Of a stretch of DNA of 64,000 bases, positions 19,995-28,945 are shown in pieces (position 1 is the stretch's first letter; every line of letters starts with the position of its first letter). The notes under the pieces were generated by a model. That model searched no databases. It had not been told where the DNA came from and worked only from the letters and a program-made list of their open reading frames with translations. Position numbers and translations under genes: made by a program. The stretch covers positions 186,001 through 250,000 of the forward strand of contig NZ_AVPS01000001.1 in the NCBI RefSeq assembly GCF_000768345.1, given 5' to 3'. This stretch comes from Lysobacter concretionis Ko07 = DSM 16239. Lineage in GTDB: Bacteria; Pseudomonadota; Gammaproteobacteria; Xanthomonadales; Xanthomonadaceae.

Positions 19995-20732
19995 ATGAGG
20001 GTCGTGATTGCCGACGATGAGCCGCTCGCGCTGGCGCGCCTGCGCGGGTTGCTGAAGGATCTGCCGGGCATCGAGGTGGTTGCCGAGGCGGGCGATGGAC
20101 AGCAGGCGCTGCAGGCCTGCGCCGAGCACGAGCCGGACCTCGTGCTGCTGGATATCGCGATGCCGGGCATCGACGGGCTGGAGGCGGCGCGGCACCTGGC
20201 GGCGTTCGAGCCGCGGCCGGCGGTGGTGTTCTGCACCGCCTACGACGCCCATGCGCTGTCGGCATTCGAGGCCGAGGCGATCGACTACCTGGTCAAGCCG
20301 GTGCGCGCCGAACGCCTGGCAGCGGCGCTGGAGCGCGTGCGCACGTTCGCCGCCGGGCGCGAGCGCAATGCCGGCAGCGCAACGGATCGCAAGACCGGCC
20401 CGCGCAGCCATCTCTGCGCCCGCCTGCGCGGCAGCCTGCGGCTGATCCCGGTCGAGGACGTGCGTTACCTGTATGCCGACGAGAAGTACGTCGTCGTCCA
20501 CCATGCGCGCGGCGAGGACCTGATCGAGGAGTCGCTGAAGTCGCTGGAGGACGAGTTCGGTGAGCGCTTCCTGCGGATCCACCGCAATTGCCTGGTCGCC
20601 CGCCACGAAATCACCGAGTTGCGCCGCAGCCCGGACGGACAGGTGACGGTGGTCTTGCGGCATGTCGTCCAGCCGCTGGAAGTGAGCCGGCGCTGCGTGG
20701 CCGGCGTGCGGGAAGTCCTCCGGCACCTGTAG
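19995..20732 (+). CDS. LytTR response regulator, AlgR-like
   Basis: A 245-residue two-component regulator. The receiver domain has the acidic pair in ADDEP (7-11), the phospho-acceptor in [15 protein letters not shown], and the conserved Lys in DYLVKPV. The C-terminal LytTR DNA-binding domain (about 140-245) contains [20 protein letters not shown] and [12 protein letters not shown] good GGAGG precedes ATG 19995. It sits directly before hemC, as algR does in Pseudomonas, but no AlgZ-type sensor kinase gene lies beside it in this window. Confidence 0.9.
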   Translation: MRVVIADDEPLALARLRGLLKDLPGIEVVAEAGDGQQALQACAEHEPDLVLLDIAMPGIDGLEAARHLAAFEPRPAVVFCTAYDAHALSAFEAEAIDYLVKPVRAERLAAALERVRTFAAGRERNAGSATDRKTGPRSHLCARLRGSLRLIPVEDVRYLYADEKYVVVHHARGEDLIEESLKSLEDEFGERFLRIHRNCLVARHEITELRRSPDGQVTVVLRHVVQPLEVSRRCVAGVREVLRHL

Positions 20733-20802
20733 GAGCGACGTTAGTCGCGAATTCACTGAGGCCCGGTTTCGGCGCGCTATCGCGACTGACATCGCTCCTG
20801 CA
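20729..20802. repeat. Interspersed palindromic repeat pair overlapping the regulator stop codon
   Basis: TGTAGGAGCGACGTTAGTCG starts at 20729, so the TAG stop of the LytTR gene lies inside the repeat. The inverted partner TCGCGACTGACATCGCTCCT begins at 20780. The pair can fold into one hairpin of about 74 nt between the regulator and hemC and may act as an attenuator or mRNA stabiliser. Confidence 0.75.
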
Positions 20803-20871
20803 AAAAAGTGCGTGCCGTTTGATAAAGACAGTTGCTCCTGCAGACCCGCCAGCACCTGCGATAATCGCCGG

Positions 20872-21792
20872 ATGAGCCAGATCCTCCGCATCGCCACCCG
20901 CAAAAGTCCGCTTGCCCTGTGGCAGAGCGAACACGTCGCCGCCGCCCTGCGCGACGCCCATCCCGGCCTGCACATCGAACTGGTGCCGATGAGCACGCGC
21001 GGCGACGAGGTGCTGGATCGTTCGCTGGCAGCCATCGGCGGCAAGGGGTTGTTCCTCAAGGAACTCGAAATCGCGATGCAGCGCGGCGAAGCCGACTGCG
21101 CGGTGCACTCATTGAAGGACGTGCCGATGGAGCTGGAGCCGGGCTTCGCGCTGCCGGCGATCCTGGCGCGTGCCGACTACGCCGATGCGTTCATCAGCAA
21201 CCGTTTCGACGACATCGCCAGCCTGCCCGAGGAGGCCGTGGTCGGTACTTCGTCGCTGCGGCGGCAGGCGCAGCTGCGCGCGTTGCGGCCGGACCTGCAG
21301 TTGCGCGACCTGCGCGGCAACGTCAATACCCGCCTGGCCAAGCTGGATGCCGGCGACTACGACGCGATCGTGCTCGCGTGCGCCGGTTTGCAGCGGCTGG
21401 GGCTGGATGCGCGGATCCGTTCGCGCATGCAGGCGCCGGACTGGCTGCCCGCCCCGGCGCAGGGCGCGATCGCGATCGAGTGCCGCGACGACGATGCCGC
21501 CACCGCGGCCCTGTGCGCGGCGCTGGACCATGCCGATACCCGCACCTGCGTGGAGGCCGAGCGGGCGATGAACCGCGCCCTGCATGGCAGCTGCCATGTG
21601 CCGGTGGCGGGTTTCGCCACGCTGGAAGGCGCGCGTCTGCGGCTGCACGGGCTGGTCGGCTCGGCGAGCGATGGCCGTGCCGTGCGCGCGCACGCCGAGG
21701 GCCCCGCCGATGCACCGGAAGCACTCGGCGTGGAGGTTGCACAGGCCCTGCTGGCACAGGGCGCGGGTGATTTCCTGGCGCCGCTGTCGTAG
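20872..21792 (+). CDS. hemC: Porphobilinogen deaminase (hydroxymethylbilane synthase)
   Basis: It polymerises four porphobilinogens into hydroxymethylbilane in heme synthesis. The 306-residue protein has the usual opening [19 protein letters not shown], catalytic Asp83 in HSLKDVP, substrate-binding arginines in [12 protein letters not shown] and LRGNVNTRL, and Cys241 in [10 protein letters not shown], which carries the dipyrromethane cofactor. ATG 20872 fits the family start. hemD, a frequent neighbour, does not follow; the next gene is on the other strand. Confidence 0.96.
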   Translation: MSQILRIATRKSPLALWQSEHVAAALRDAHPGLHIELVPMSTRGDEVLDRSLAAIGGKGLFLKELEIAMQRGEADCAVHSLKDVPMELEPGFALPAILARADYADAFISNRFDDIASLPEEAVVGTSSLRRQAQLRALRPDLQLRDLRGNVNTRLAKLDAGDYDAIVLACAGLQRLGLDARIRSRMQAPDWLPAPAQGAIAIECRDDDAATAALCAALDHADTRTCVEAERAMNRALHGSCHVPVAGFATLEGARLRLHGLVGSASDGRAVRAHAEGPADAPEALGVEVAQALLAQGAGDFLAPLS

Positions 21793-21827
21793 CCGCGCCT
21801 TTTACCCGTCATTCCAGCGAATGCCGG

Positions 21828-21973
21828 AGCGACGTGGGTCGCGGCCGTTACTCCTCTCCCGCGATCGAGTTGCCTCACATGGTGTGACGACAGCGGACCG
21901 CTTTCCGCCCGCCGAGGTGGACGCACCCGGCAAGTGACGTTTCTGCGCGTTCGCGACTGACGTCGCTCCTGCG
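21828..21973. repeat. Interspersed palindromic repeat pair after hemC
   Basis: GGAGCGACGTGGGTCGCG near 21826-21843 and the inverted TCGCGACTGACGTCGCTCCT from 21951 belong to the same family as the copies at 8899 and 20729. The 247-bp stretch between hemC and the convergent outer-membrane gene holds nothing else recognised, apart from a GTCATTCCAGCGAATGC-type short repeat at about 21808. Confidence 0.65.
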
Positions 21974-22039
21974 CCAGCCCTCAGGCCACATCGACAGGGG
22001 CGGCCTGGCCGCTATCCGCCTGGTCCGGCCACGTATTGC

Positions 22040-22768
22040 CTAGAACCGCCGTCGCAACTGCAATGACGATTCCGCCGATTCGGTGCCGGTGCGGCCGGTT
22101 TCGTTGTGGCGGATCTCGAAGTCGGTTTCCAGCGTCCACGAAGGCCATAACGTGACGTCGAGGCCGAAGGACTGCTTGACGAACGTGGTGCCGTGGCCGG
22201 TCTCGAACTGGATGCGCTGGTTCCATTTCGCGCGGTCGCCGATCTGGTGACCGAAGTCCAGCTCGCCGCGCAGCACCGCGCCCGGCCGGCCGATGCCGTC
22301 GTCATACAGCGGCGCCAGCCGGTAGCCGGCGCCGACCTGCACGCCCAGCCGGGTCGGTCCGTCGCGCAGCGCCTGCAGGTGGTAGCGGGTGCCGATGCGC
22401 CAGTTGTTGGAATAGCTGGCGGTCGCGTCGCGCGGGCGTGCGGGTGCGCGCAGTCCGATCCACGGCTGGCTGCCGGGCAAGGCCGGACGTGCGCGGGGTT
22501 TTGCGTCGAATGCCAGATGAGAAGCCACCGGCGAGTTGCGCTGCCATTCCTCGTCGCCGCAACGGGTCGAGTAGCAGAACAGCCGCAACTGCGCGGGGTC
22601 GCTGCCGAGCGCCATCAGCGCCGGGTCGCCATCGACGGCGGGCATCGGCAAGGTAAGGAACGGGCCGGTGAGCAGGACCAGCCCCAGGGTGCCAAGCATG
22701 GTCGTCCCGAGGGTGGAGGCAAGGGCGGCAAGTATGCCAATGAATGCGGGTGCCCCCAAATCCCCCAT
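22040..22768 (-). CDS. Small outer-membrane beta-barrel protein, DUF481/YdiY-like (tentative)
   Basis: A 242-residue protein of uncertain identity. The second half alternates short amphipathic strands (TRLGVQVGAGYRLAP, AVLRGELDFGHQIGD, SFGLDVTLWPSWTLETDFEI) and ends in ...SLQLRRRF, with the C-terminal Phe typical of outer-membrane barrels; this resembles DUF481 proteins. The N-terminus is a long hydrophobic run with several possible starts (22768 or 22699), probably a signal peptide. Two cysteines (FCYSTRCGDE) lie in the N-terminal half. It is divergent from the WYL regulator gene. Confidence 0.55.
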   Translation of the reverse strand: MGDLGAPAFIGILAALASTLGTTMLGTLGLVLLTGPFLTLPMPAVDGDPALMALGSDPAQLRLFCYSTRCGDEEWQRNSPVASHLAFDAKPRARPALPGSQPWIGLRAPARPRDATASYSNNWRIGTRYHLQALRDGPTRLGVQVGAGYRLAPLYDDGIGRPGAVLRGELDFGHQIGDRAKWNQRIQFETGHGTTFVKQSFGLDVTLWPSWTLETDFEIRHNETGRTGTESAESSLQLRRRF

Positions 22769-22891
22769 TCAGCTGGGGTAACCCGATGCGGCCACAGTGG
22801 CGGCGCTCCAGACCCGATGCGATGCTTGGCCGCGATGTCGGCGCCACCGATCGACGTGCCGGCCGTCCCTCCCTCATTACGTGTGCCCGCC

Positions 22892-23869
22892 ATGGAACGC
22901 ATCGAACGCATCCACGCCCTGCATCGGATCCTCTCCGCTGCGCGCTATCCGGTCACGCTGCAGCGCCTGCAGGACGAGCTGGAGTGCTCGCGCGCGACGG
23001 TGTACCGCGACCTGGCATATCTGCGTGACCAGTTGATGGCGCCGGTGACGGGCAGTGGCGAGGGCGGCTTTCGCTACGACCCCGAGGAGAACGACCGCTT
23101 CGAGCTGCCGGGCCTGTGGCTGAGCTCGGACGAATTGCACTCGTTGCTCGCCGCCCAGCAGGTGATGAAGCACAGCGGCGGCGGGGTGCTGTCGAACGCG
23201 CTGGCGCCGCTGCAGCACCGTATCGAGAAACTGCTCGATGACCATGCCGGCGGCCGGCGGGTGCCGGTCGAGCGGGTGCGGGTGGTCGCCCATCGGACCC
23301 GTCGGCTCGACGAGACCGCGTTCCGGCACGTCGCCACCGCGGTGCTGGACCGCCGGCAGCTCACGTTCGAATACCGGGCACGCTCCACCGACCTGCACAC
23401 CCGGCGCACGGTCTCGCCGCAGCGGCTGACCCATTACCGCGACAACTGGTACCTGGATGCCTGGGACCACGACCGCGAGGCGCTGCGCAGCTTCGCCGTC
23501 GACCGCATCACCGCCGCGCGCGCGCTGGACGAGGTCGCGCGCGATGTGCCGGACGAGGAGCTCGACCGCCAGCTGGCGTCCAGCTACGGCATTTTTTCCG
23601 GAACGCCGAAGGGCTGGGCGACGATCCTGTTCAGCGCCAAGGCCGCGCGCTGGGTCGCCGACGAGCACTGGCATTCGCAGCAGCGCGGACGCTTCCTCCC
23701 CGATGGCCGGTATGAGCTGAAAGTGCCTTTCAGCTCCGGCCGCGAGCTGCTGATGGACGTGATGCATTACGGCAGCGACGCCGAGATCACCGAGCCGCCG
23801 GTGCTGCGCGAGCAGGCGCGTGCGCTGCTGTCGCTGGCGATCAGCAATTACGAGCGGGAACCGGGGTGA
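22892..23869 (+). CDS. WYL-domain transcriptional regulator
   Basis: A 325-residue regulator. The N-terminal DeoR/HTH_11-type helix-turn-helix (about 1-58) reads MERIERIHALHRILSAARYP then LQDELECSRATVYRDLAYL. The WYL domain (about 140-215) contains HYRDNWYLDAWDHDREALRSF, followed by a WCX-type C-terminal part. WYL domains sense ligands, often nucleic acids or nucleotides. An in-frame ATG at 22832 is an alternative start. Its stop overlaps the start of the patatin gene, so the two are co-translated and the regulator may respond to that enzyme's products. Confidence 0.9.
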   Translation: MERIERIHALHRILSAARYPVTLQRLQDELECSRATVYRDLAYLRDQLMAPVTGSGEGGFRYDPEENDRFELPGLWLSSDELHSLLAAQQVMKHSGGGVLSNALAPLQHRIEKLLDDHAGGRRVPVERVRVVAHRTRRLDETAFRHVATAVLDRRQLTFEYRARSTDLHTRRTVSPQRLTHYRDNWYLDAWDHDREALRSFAVDRITAARALDEVARDVPDEELDRQLASSYGIFSGTPKGWATILFSAKAARWVADEHWHSQQRGRFLPDGRYELKVPFSSGRELLMDVMHYGSDAEITEPPVLREQARALLSLAISNYEREPG

Positions 23870-24807
23870 TGGCACCGGCCGATGCGCCACGGATCGGCCG
23901 GGGCGAGCCGGTGGCGTTGGTGCTGGGTGCCGGCGGCGCGCGTGGCTTCGCCCAGATCGGCGTGATCATGGCGTTGCAGGAGCGTGGGCTGAACATCGTC
24001 GCCGTGGCCGGTTCGTCCTGCGGCGCGCTGGTCGGCGGCATGTTCGCGGCCGGGCGGTTGGCCGAGTTCAGCCAATGGCTGCTGGGCCTGGGCCGTACCG
24101 ACATGCTGCGGATGCTCGACCCGGTGTTCGGCCAGCCGGCGCTGTTTGAAGGCAACCGGCTGATGGCGGCGCTGCGCGCGCGTACCGGCGACCTGCAGAT
24201 CGAGGACATGGCGATCGACTTCACCGCCGTGGCGGTGGACCTGCAGCGCCAGCGCGTGGTTTGGATGCGACGCGGCGACCTGTGGGATGCGGTGCGCGCG
24301 TCGATCGCCATCCCCGGCATATTCACCCCGCACCGGGTGGACGGTCGCGACCTGGTCGACGGTGGACTGCTGTCGCCGTTGCCGATCGCCGCGACCCGGC
24401 TGTCGGGCGCGCATCGGCTGATTGCGGTCGACATGAACAGTTGGCCGGTCAGTCCGCCGGGCATGCCGGCCGAGCCGCGGCCCGAACCCGTCGAGCCGCG
24501 CCGCGGCGACGAGGAGCCGGCCCACTCGCGCCTGCTGGACTGGATCGAGCGGCGAATCCATCGCAGCGAGGCGGCGCTGCCGGAGGACGAGGCCGACCGC
24601 CAGTACGGCTTCACCGAGCTGATGTCGCGTTCGCTGGACACCATGCAGGCGCAGATCGCGCGCGTGCAGTTGGCGCTGGACCCGCCGGAACTGGTGATCC
24701 GGATTCCGCGCGATGCCTGCCAGTTCTACGAGTTCTGGCGCGCGCGCGAGCTCATCGCGATCGGCCGTGCCGAGGCCGATCGGGCGCTGGATGCGGCGGG
24801 ATACTGA
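23869..24807 (+). CDS. Patatin-like phospholipase
   Basis: A 312-residue acyl hydrolase of the RssA/patatin group. The oxyanion loop is LGAGGARGFAQIGV, the nucleophile Ser lies in AGSSCGALVGG (G-x-S-x-G), and the Asp of the catalytic dyad lies in LVDGGLLSPLP. There is no signal peptide, so it is cytoplasmic or membrane-associated. The ATG overlaps the WYL regulator's TGA (TGATG). It probably hydrolyses phospholipids; targets unknown. Confidence 0.92.
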   Translation: MAPADAPRIGRGEPVALVLGAGGARGFAQIGVIMALQERGLNIVAVAGSSCGALVGGMFAAGRLAEFSQWLLGLGRTDMLRMLDPVFGQPALFEGNRLMAALRARTGDLQIEDMAIDFTAVAVDLQRQRVVWMRRGDLWDAVRASIAIPGIFTPHRVDGRDLVDGGLLSPLPIAATRLSGAHRLIAVDMNSWPVSPPGMPAEPRPEPVEPRRGDEEPAHSRLLDWIERRIHRSEAALPEDEADRQYGFTELMSRSLDTMQAQIARVQLALDPPELVIRIPRDACQFYEFWRARELIAIGRAEADRALDAAGY

Positions 24808-24926
24808 GAGGGTCGGATCGGAGCCGCATGCCGGTTTGGTGAGTGGAACCGGAAATCGCATTCACGAGTCGCAGCCCCTGAGATGCCCGCGCGCAATGCT
24901 CGGCTCCCGATCATCAGGAGTGCGCC

Positions 24927-25256
24927 ATGAATCCGTTTACCGCCGAATCCATCGCCGCATCGCATGCGATCGAGCCGTTCGAAGTGCGTCTTGAAGCGGT
25001 GCTGCGCTACGCCGTCGCGATCGGCGCCGTGCTGGTTGTCCTGCTGCCGGATGCCCGCGGCAGCAGCGAGTTGATCGGCTGGTTGCCGCTGTGGCTGCTG
25101 GGAATGCCGTCGGTTGCATGGTGGGTGGTACACCGCTTCAGCCGGGGTGGTCGCGCGTTGCGGGGACGTGCCGATGGCATTCGCCGTCGGCCGCAGCCGC
25201 AAGCCCGCCGTCGAGTGCGCGGGCAGGGCCGACCTGCGCTGCCCAGAGTTGCGTGA
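24927..25256 (+). CDS. Hypothetical small membrane protein
   Basis: Not recognised. It is 109 residues, with two predicted membrane helices (about 27-42, AVAIGAVLVVLLPD, and 50-68, IGWLPLWLLGMPSVAWWVVH) and a strongly basic tail rich in Arg. A good ribosome site (AGGAG, 24917) precedes the ATG and codon usage is like the neighbours. It follows the patatin gene after 119 bp; the function is unknown. Confidence 0.6.
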   Translation: MNPFTAESIAASHAIEPFEVRLEAVLRYAVAIGAVLVVLLPDARGSSELIGWLPLWLLGMPSVAWWVVHRFSRGGRALRGRADGIRRRPQPQARRRVRGQGRPALPRVA

Positions 25257-25602
25257 ATCCGTTTCCGCGGGAGAGTCGTGCAGTCGAGCATGCGATAAAG
25301 GTCATGGATGCCGCCGGCCCGAGGTGCCCGGTGGGCGCCTTCGCCTGTCTTTCCTTCCATTGGGGTCGTGCTGGGCCAACGTGGTGCTGGGTGACGCCTG
25401 GCTCAATCGGTGACCGGCTGCGATTGCCGCCGCGATCCAATTGATCAGCACGGCGATCGAGCGCGAATGCTTGTGCGCTTTCACTGGTGCTGTGCCAGGC
25501 GCGCTTGGCGGATCGGATACAGGCGTGCGGCGAAGGCGCCGGCGGCAAGTCATCGCCGGATGAATAGCCGCCCATCGGGAATCAGGGTGCGGCAGCTCAC
25601 AT
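25257..25602. other. Gene-free stretch before the ABC-transporter operator
   Basis: No convincing gene on either strand. The open frames lack ribosome sites and recognisable sequence. It ends at a long perfect palindrome. Confidence 0.5.
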
Positions 25603-25646
25603 GCGGCTTGATTGTATACAAAAATCATTGTATACAATCAAGCCGC
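25603..25646. promoter_or_regulatory. Palindromic operator of the ABC-transporter operon (probable GntR site)
   Basis: A perfect inverted repeat with 19-bp arms (25603-25621 and 25628-25646) and a 6-nt centre. Each arm contains its own palindrome TTGTATACAA (25612-25621 and 25628-25637), centres 16 bp apart. Such AT-centred boxes are typical of FadR-subfamily GntR regulators, one of which is the fifth gene of this operon. A matching but less perfect site precedes the TonB receptor gene at 34364. Confidence 0.8.
25608..25636 (+). promoter_or_regulatory. Promoter of the amino-acid ABC transporter operon
   Basis: TTGATT (25608-25613), a 17-nt spacer and TATACA (25631-25636) form a plausible sigma-70 promoter, 70 bp before the first start codon and lying wholly within the operator. 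Because the operator is a perfect palindrome, an identical promoter exists on the minus strand. A bound regulator would block polymerase. Confidence 0.7.
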
Positions 25647-25705
25647 GCAGTGCCGGACTGACCGTCCGGAAGAAAGCGCTGTTTCCCTCCGAAGGACCAT
25701 AGTAC

Positions 25706-26734
25706 GTGCCTGATCGCAGCACCAGCGCCGTGGCAGGTGGCCGTTTCGGCCCCACTCCCTTGACGCGCTCCAGTAGCACCCCGGCCGGCTCGTCGCAGGC
25801 GAATGGGGGCTGGAGCCGGCTCGGAATGCTGGGTGTGCTGTTTGCCATCGCGGTGGCCGTGGTCCTGATACTCGTCATTCGGTCCTCAAGGTTCGATGCG
25901 GCCGACACCCGGCAAACGACCCTCGAGAAGATCCGGCAGACGGGAACGATCACCCTGGGTCATCGCGAGAACAGCATTCCCTTCTCCTACTTCGACAACC
26001 AGCAGAAGGTCGTCGGCTACGCCAATGACATCTCATTGGCGATCGCGCGCGAGGTGGAGCAGGCGCTCGGTCTGGACGGGCTCAAGGTCAAGCTGGTTCC
26101 GGTGACCTCGCAGACGCGCATTCCGCTGCTGATCAACAACACCATCGATCTGGAGTGCGGCACCACCACCAACAATTCGGTACGTGGGCGGCAGGTCGGC
26201 TTCTCGACCAACTATTTCATTTCCGGGACGCGCTTTCTGGTGCGCAAGGACAGCGGCATCGTCGACCTGCCGGATCTGGCCGGGCGCAACGTGGTCGTCT
26301 CTGCCGGGACCACCTCCGAGATCGTGCTGCGACGGCTGAACGCCGAGCGCAAGCTGGGGATGCGGATCGTCGCCGCCCGCGATCACGGCGATGCTTTCGT
26401 CGCGCTCGAGTTCGGCAAGGTCGTGGCCTTCATGAGCGACGACGCCATACTTTTTGGCGAGATCTCCAAGGCCAAGAACCCGGCCGAATGGCATGTGGTC
26501 GGCACGCCGCTGACCAAGGAGGTGTATGCCTGCGCGATGCGCAAGGGCGATGCCACCTTCAAGCAGGTGACCGACCGCGCGATCGAAGGGATGATGCGTG
26601 CCGGCGAGATGCGCGCGCTCTATGCACGCTGGTTCCAGTCGCCGATTCCGCCGCGCCAGGTGAATCTCGAGGTGCCGCTGGATCGGGAGCTCGCCGAGCT
26701 CTTTGAGCACCCCCACGACCGGCCGCTGCAATGA
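25706..26734 (+). CDS. Amino-acid ABC transporter substrate-binding protein, GltI-like, membrane-anchored
   Basis: A 342-residue type-3 solute-binding protein. After a 40-residue cytoplasmic-type stretch there is one membrane helix (about 41-59, MLGVLFAIAVAVVLILVI) with no lipobox or clear cleavage site, so it appears anchored rather than free in the periplasm. The binding domain reads GTITLGHRENSIPFSYF, DLECGTTTNN and FMSDDAILFGE, as in glutamate/aspartate binders. The start is GTG with GAAGGA upstream. It is followed by two permeases and an ATPase. Confidence 0.88.
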   Translation: MPDRSTSAVAGGRFGPTPLTRSSSTPAGSSQANGGWSRLGMLGVLFAIAVAVVLILVIRSSRFDAADTRQTTLEKIRQTGTITLGHRENSIPFSYFDNQQKVVGYANDISLAIAREVEQALGLDGLKVKLVPVTSQTRIPLLINNTIDLECGTTTNNSVRGRQVGFSTNYFISGTRFLVRKDSGIVDLPDLAGRNVVVSAGTTSEIVLRRLNAERKLGMRIVAARDHGDAFVALEFGKVVAFMSDDAILFGEISKAKNPAEWHVVGTPLTKEVYACAMRKGDATFKQVTDRAIEGMMRAGEMRALYARWFQSPIPPRQVNLEVPLDRELAELFEHPHDRPLQ

Positions 26735-26780
26735 CCGCAATGACGACCGCGATGCCGACCAGCCACGTGAGGGCGCAGGC

Positions 26781-27521
26781 ATGAACTACGACTGGAACTG
26801 GGGCATTTTCGCCGCCACCACGATCACCGGTGCCGAGCGTTATTACGACTGGATGCTGGTCGGTCTGTCACTCACCGTCGGCATCGCCTTGCTGGCCTGG
26901 GCATTGGCGCTGCTGGTCGGGGTGATGCTCGGCATCGCGCGCACGCTGCCGTCCCGCCCGCTGCGGATGGCGGTCGGCGTGTACGTCGAGGTGTTCCGCA
27001 ACATTCCGCTGCTGGTGCAGTTGTTTTTCTGGTACTACATCGCGCCGGTGTTCCTGCCGATGACGATGCAGGACGCGATCAACCAGGCGCATCCGGTGCT
27101 GGTCCAGAGTCTGACCGCGGCCATGTGTCTGGGCCTGTTCACCGCGGCGCGCGTTTGCGAGCAGGTGCGTGCGGGTATCGAGGCGCAGCCGCCGGGCCAG
27201 TTCGCCGCGGCATTGGCGCTGGGCCTGAAGCGTCGCCAGGTGTATCGCTACGTGACCCTGCCGATGGCCTTCCGCGTGATCATCCCGCCTATGACCTCGG
27301 AGTTCCTCAACGTCTTCAAGAACACCGCGGTGGCGTTGACCATCGGGCTGATGGAGTTGACGGCGCAGAGCCGGCAGATGGGCGAGTTCACCGGCCATAT
27401 CTTCGAGGCGTTCATCGTGGCCACGGGGCTGTACTTCCTGATCGCGCAGGTCACCACGCGCCTGATGGAGCGGCTGGAAAGGCGGTTGATGATTCCGGGC
27501 GAAGCGGGGGCGACGCGATGA
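26781..27521 (+). CDS. Amino-acid ABC transporter permease, GltJ-like
   Basis: A 246-residue inner-membrane permease of the His/Glu/Gln (HEAA) type. It has about five helices and the EAA loop ALALGLKRRQVYRYVTLPMA that contacts the ATPase. ATG 26781 (MNYDWNWGIFA) matches GltJ proteins. Its stop overlaps the start of the second permease (ATGA). It forms a heterodimeric channel with the next gene product. Confidence 0.93.
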   Translation: MNYDWNWGIFAATTITGAERYYDWMLVGLSLTVGIALLAWALALLVGVMLGIARTLPSRPLRMAVGVYVEVFRNIPLLVQLFFWYYIAPVFLPMTMQDAINQAHPVLVQSLTAAMCLGLFTAARVCEQVRAGIEAQPPGQFAAALALGLKRRQVYRYVTLPMAFRVIIPPMTSEFLNVFKNTAVALTIGLMELTAQSRQMGEFTGHIFEAFIVATGLYFLIAQVTTRLMERLERRLMIPGEAGATR

Positions 27522-28198
27522 ACCTGTCCCTCGACTGGAGCGTGCTGCCGGATGCGCTGCCCTTCCTGCTTCAGGGCATGGGCTTCTCGCTGGCGCTGCT
27601 GATCGTCTCCCTGCTCGGTGGGCTGGGATTGGGCACGGTGCTCGCGTTGATGCGCCTGTCCTCCAACCGGCTGGTGTCGGCCTCGGCCGGCGCCTACGTG
27701 ACCGTGTTCCGTTCGATTCCACTGGTGCTGGCGATCTTCTGGTTCTACCTGCTGGTGCCGACGGTGATCGAGGCGGTGCGCGGCGTGCACACGCCGATCG
27801 GGCCGATGTACTCGGCCTTCATCGCCTTCGTGTTCTTCGAGGCGGCGTATTTCTGCGAGGTCATCCGCGCCGGCATCCTCAGCGTGCGCCGCGGTCAGAC
27901 CAGTGCCGCGCTGGCGCTGGGCCTGACGAAAGTTCAAACGATGCGCCACATCATCCTGCCGCAGGCTTTGCGCACGATGATGCCGCTGATCCTGACCAAG
28001 GCGATCATCATTTTCCAGGACACCTCGCTGGTCTATGTCATCAGCGTCAGCGACTTTCTCGGCGCGGCGACCAAGATCGGCCAGCGCGACAGCCGCCTGA
28101 TCGAGCTGTACCTGTTCGCGGGGGCGGTCTATTTCATCATGTGTTTCGCAGCATCGAAGTTCGTCGAAGCCCGCACGGGCAGGAAGGTCGCGGCATGA
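27518..28198 (+). CDS. Amino-acid ABC transporter permease, GltK-like
   Basis: A 226-residue partner permease. It contains TVFRSIPLVLAIFWFYLLVP and the EAA loop ALALGLTKVQTMRHIILPQA. Coupled by ATGA overlaps at both ends (to gltJ-like at 27518 and to the ATPase gene at 28195), implying stoichiometric synthesis of the transporter subunits. Confidence 0.93.
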   Translation: MNLSLDWSVLPDALPFLLQGMGFSLALLIVSLLGGLGLGTVLALMRLSSNRLVSASAGAYVTVFRSIPLVLAIFWFYLLVPTVIEAVRGVHTPIGPMYSAFIAFVFFEAAYFCEVIRAGILSVRRGQTSAALALGLTKVQTMRHIILPQALRTMMPLILTKAIIIFQDTSLVYVISVSDFLGAATKIGQRDSRLIELYLFAGAVYFIMCFAASKFVEARTGRKVAA

Positions 28199-28929
28199 TC
28201 AGCATCGAGAACGTTTCCAAGTGGTATGGCCAGACCCAGGTGCTGCATGACTGCAGCACCAAGGTCGCCGCTGGCGAGGTGGTCGTGGTGTGCGGGCCGT
28301 CCGGCTCGGGCAAGTCGACGCTGGTGAAGTGCATCAATGCGCTGGAGCGGATCCAGCAGGGCCGCATCGTGATCGGCGACGACGTGATCCCGGCGCCTGC
28401 CTCCAGGCTGAGCGCGATCCGCGCGCGCGTGGGCATGGTGTTCCAGCACTTCGAACTGTTCCCGCACATGACGGTTCTGCAGAACCTGATGTTCGCGCAG
28501 ATGAAGGTGCTCAGGCGCGGAGAAGAGGACGCGCAGGCGCGTGCGCGCGGCTATCTGGAGCGCGTGGGCCTGAGCAGTTTCGCCGCCAAGTACCCTGGCC
28601 AGCTGTCCGGCGGCCAGCAGCAGCGCGTGGCGATCGCGCGCGCGCTGTGCATGGATCCGTCATGCATGTTGTTCGACGAGCCGACCTCGGCGCTCGACCC
28701 GGAGATGGTCAACGAAGTACTCGAAGTCATGATCGAGCTGGCCGGGGAGGGAATGACCATGATGTGCGTCACCCATGAAATGGGGTTTGCCAGCAAGGTG
28801 GCGGACCGGGTCATCTTCATGGACGAGGGGCGGATCGTCGACGACTGCACCCGCGAACAGTTCTTCGGGACGACTGCCCAGTGCTCCGAGCGTGCGCAGC
28901 GTTTCCTGTCCAAGATCATCAGCCATTGA
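28195..28929 (+). CDS. Amino-acid ABC transporter ATP-binding protein, GltL-like
   Basis: A 244-residue ATPase that energises the importer. Walker A is GPSGSGKST, the Q-loop MVFQHFELFPHMTVLQN, the ABC signature LSGGQQQR, Walker B CMLFDEPTSALDPE and the H-loop MCVTHEM. Best fits the GltL/GlnQ polar amino-acid group. Its first codon lies in the permease stop. Confidence 0.95.
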   Translation: MISIENVSKWYGQTQVLHDCSTKVAAGEVVVVCGPSGSGKSTLVKCINALERIQQGRIVIGDDVIPAPASRLSAIRARVGMVFQHFELFPHMTVLQNLMFAQMKVLRRGEEDAQARARGYLERVGLSSFAAKYPGQLSGGQQQRVAIARALCMDPSCMLFDEPTSALDPEMVNEVLEVMIELAGEGMTMMCVTHEMGFASKVADRVIFMDEGRIVDDCTREQFFGTTAQCSERAQRFLSKIISH

Positions 28930-28945
28930 ACGGAAGGAGTCTGCA

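Noticed and set aside
18471-21059. An 862-codon minus-strand open frame across the flavin reductase, esterase and LytTR genes
   Set aside because: It covers four well-supported plus-strand genes and has no recognisable sequence; composition artefact.
25257-25602. Possible insertion-sequence remnant before the ABC operon
   Set aside because: Minus-strand frames were read for transposase motifs; none was found, and no terminal inverted repeats bound the stretch.
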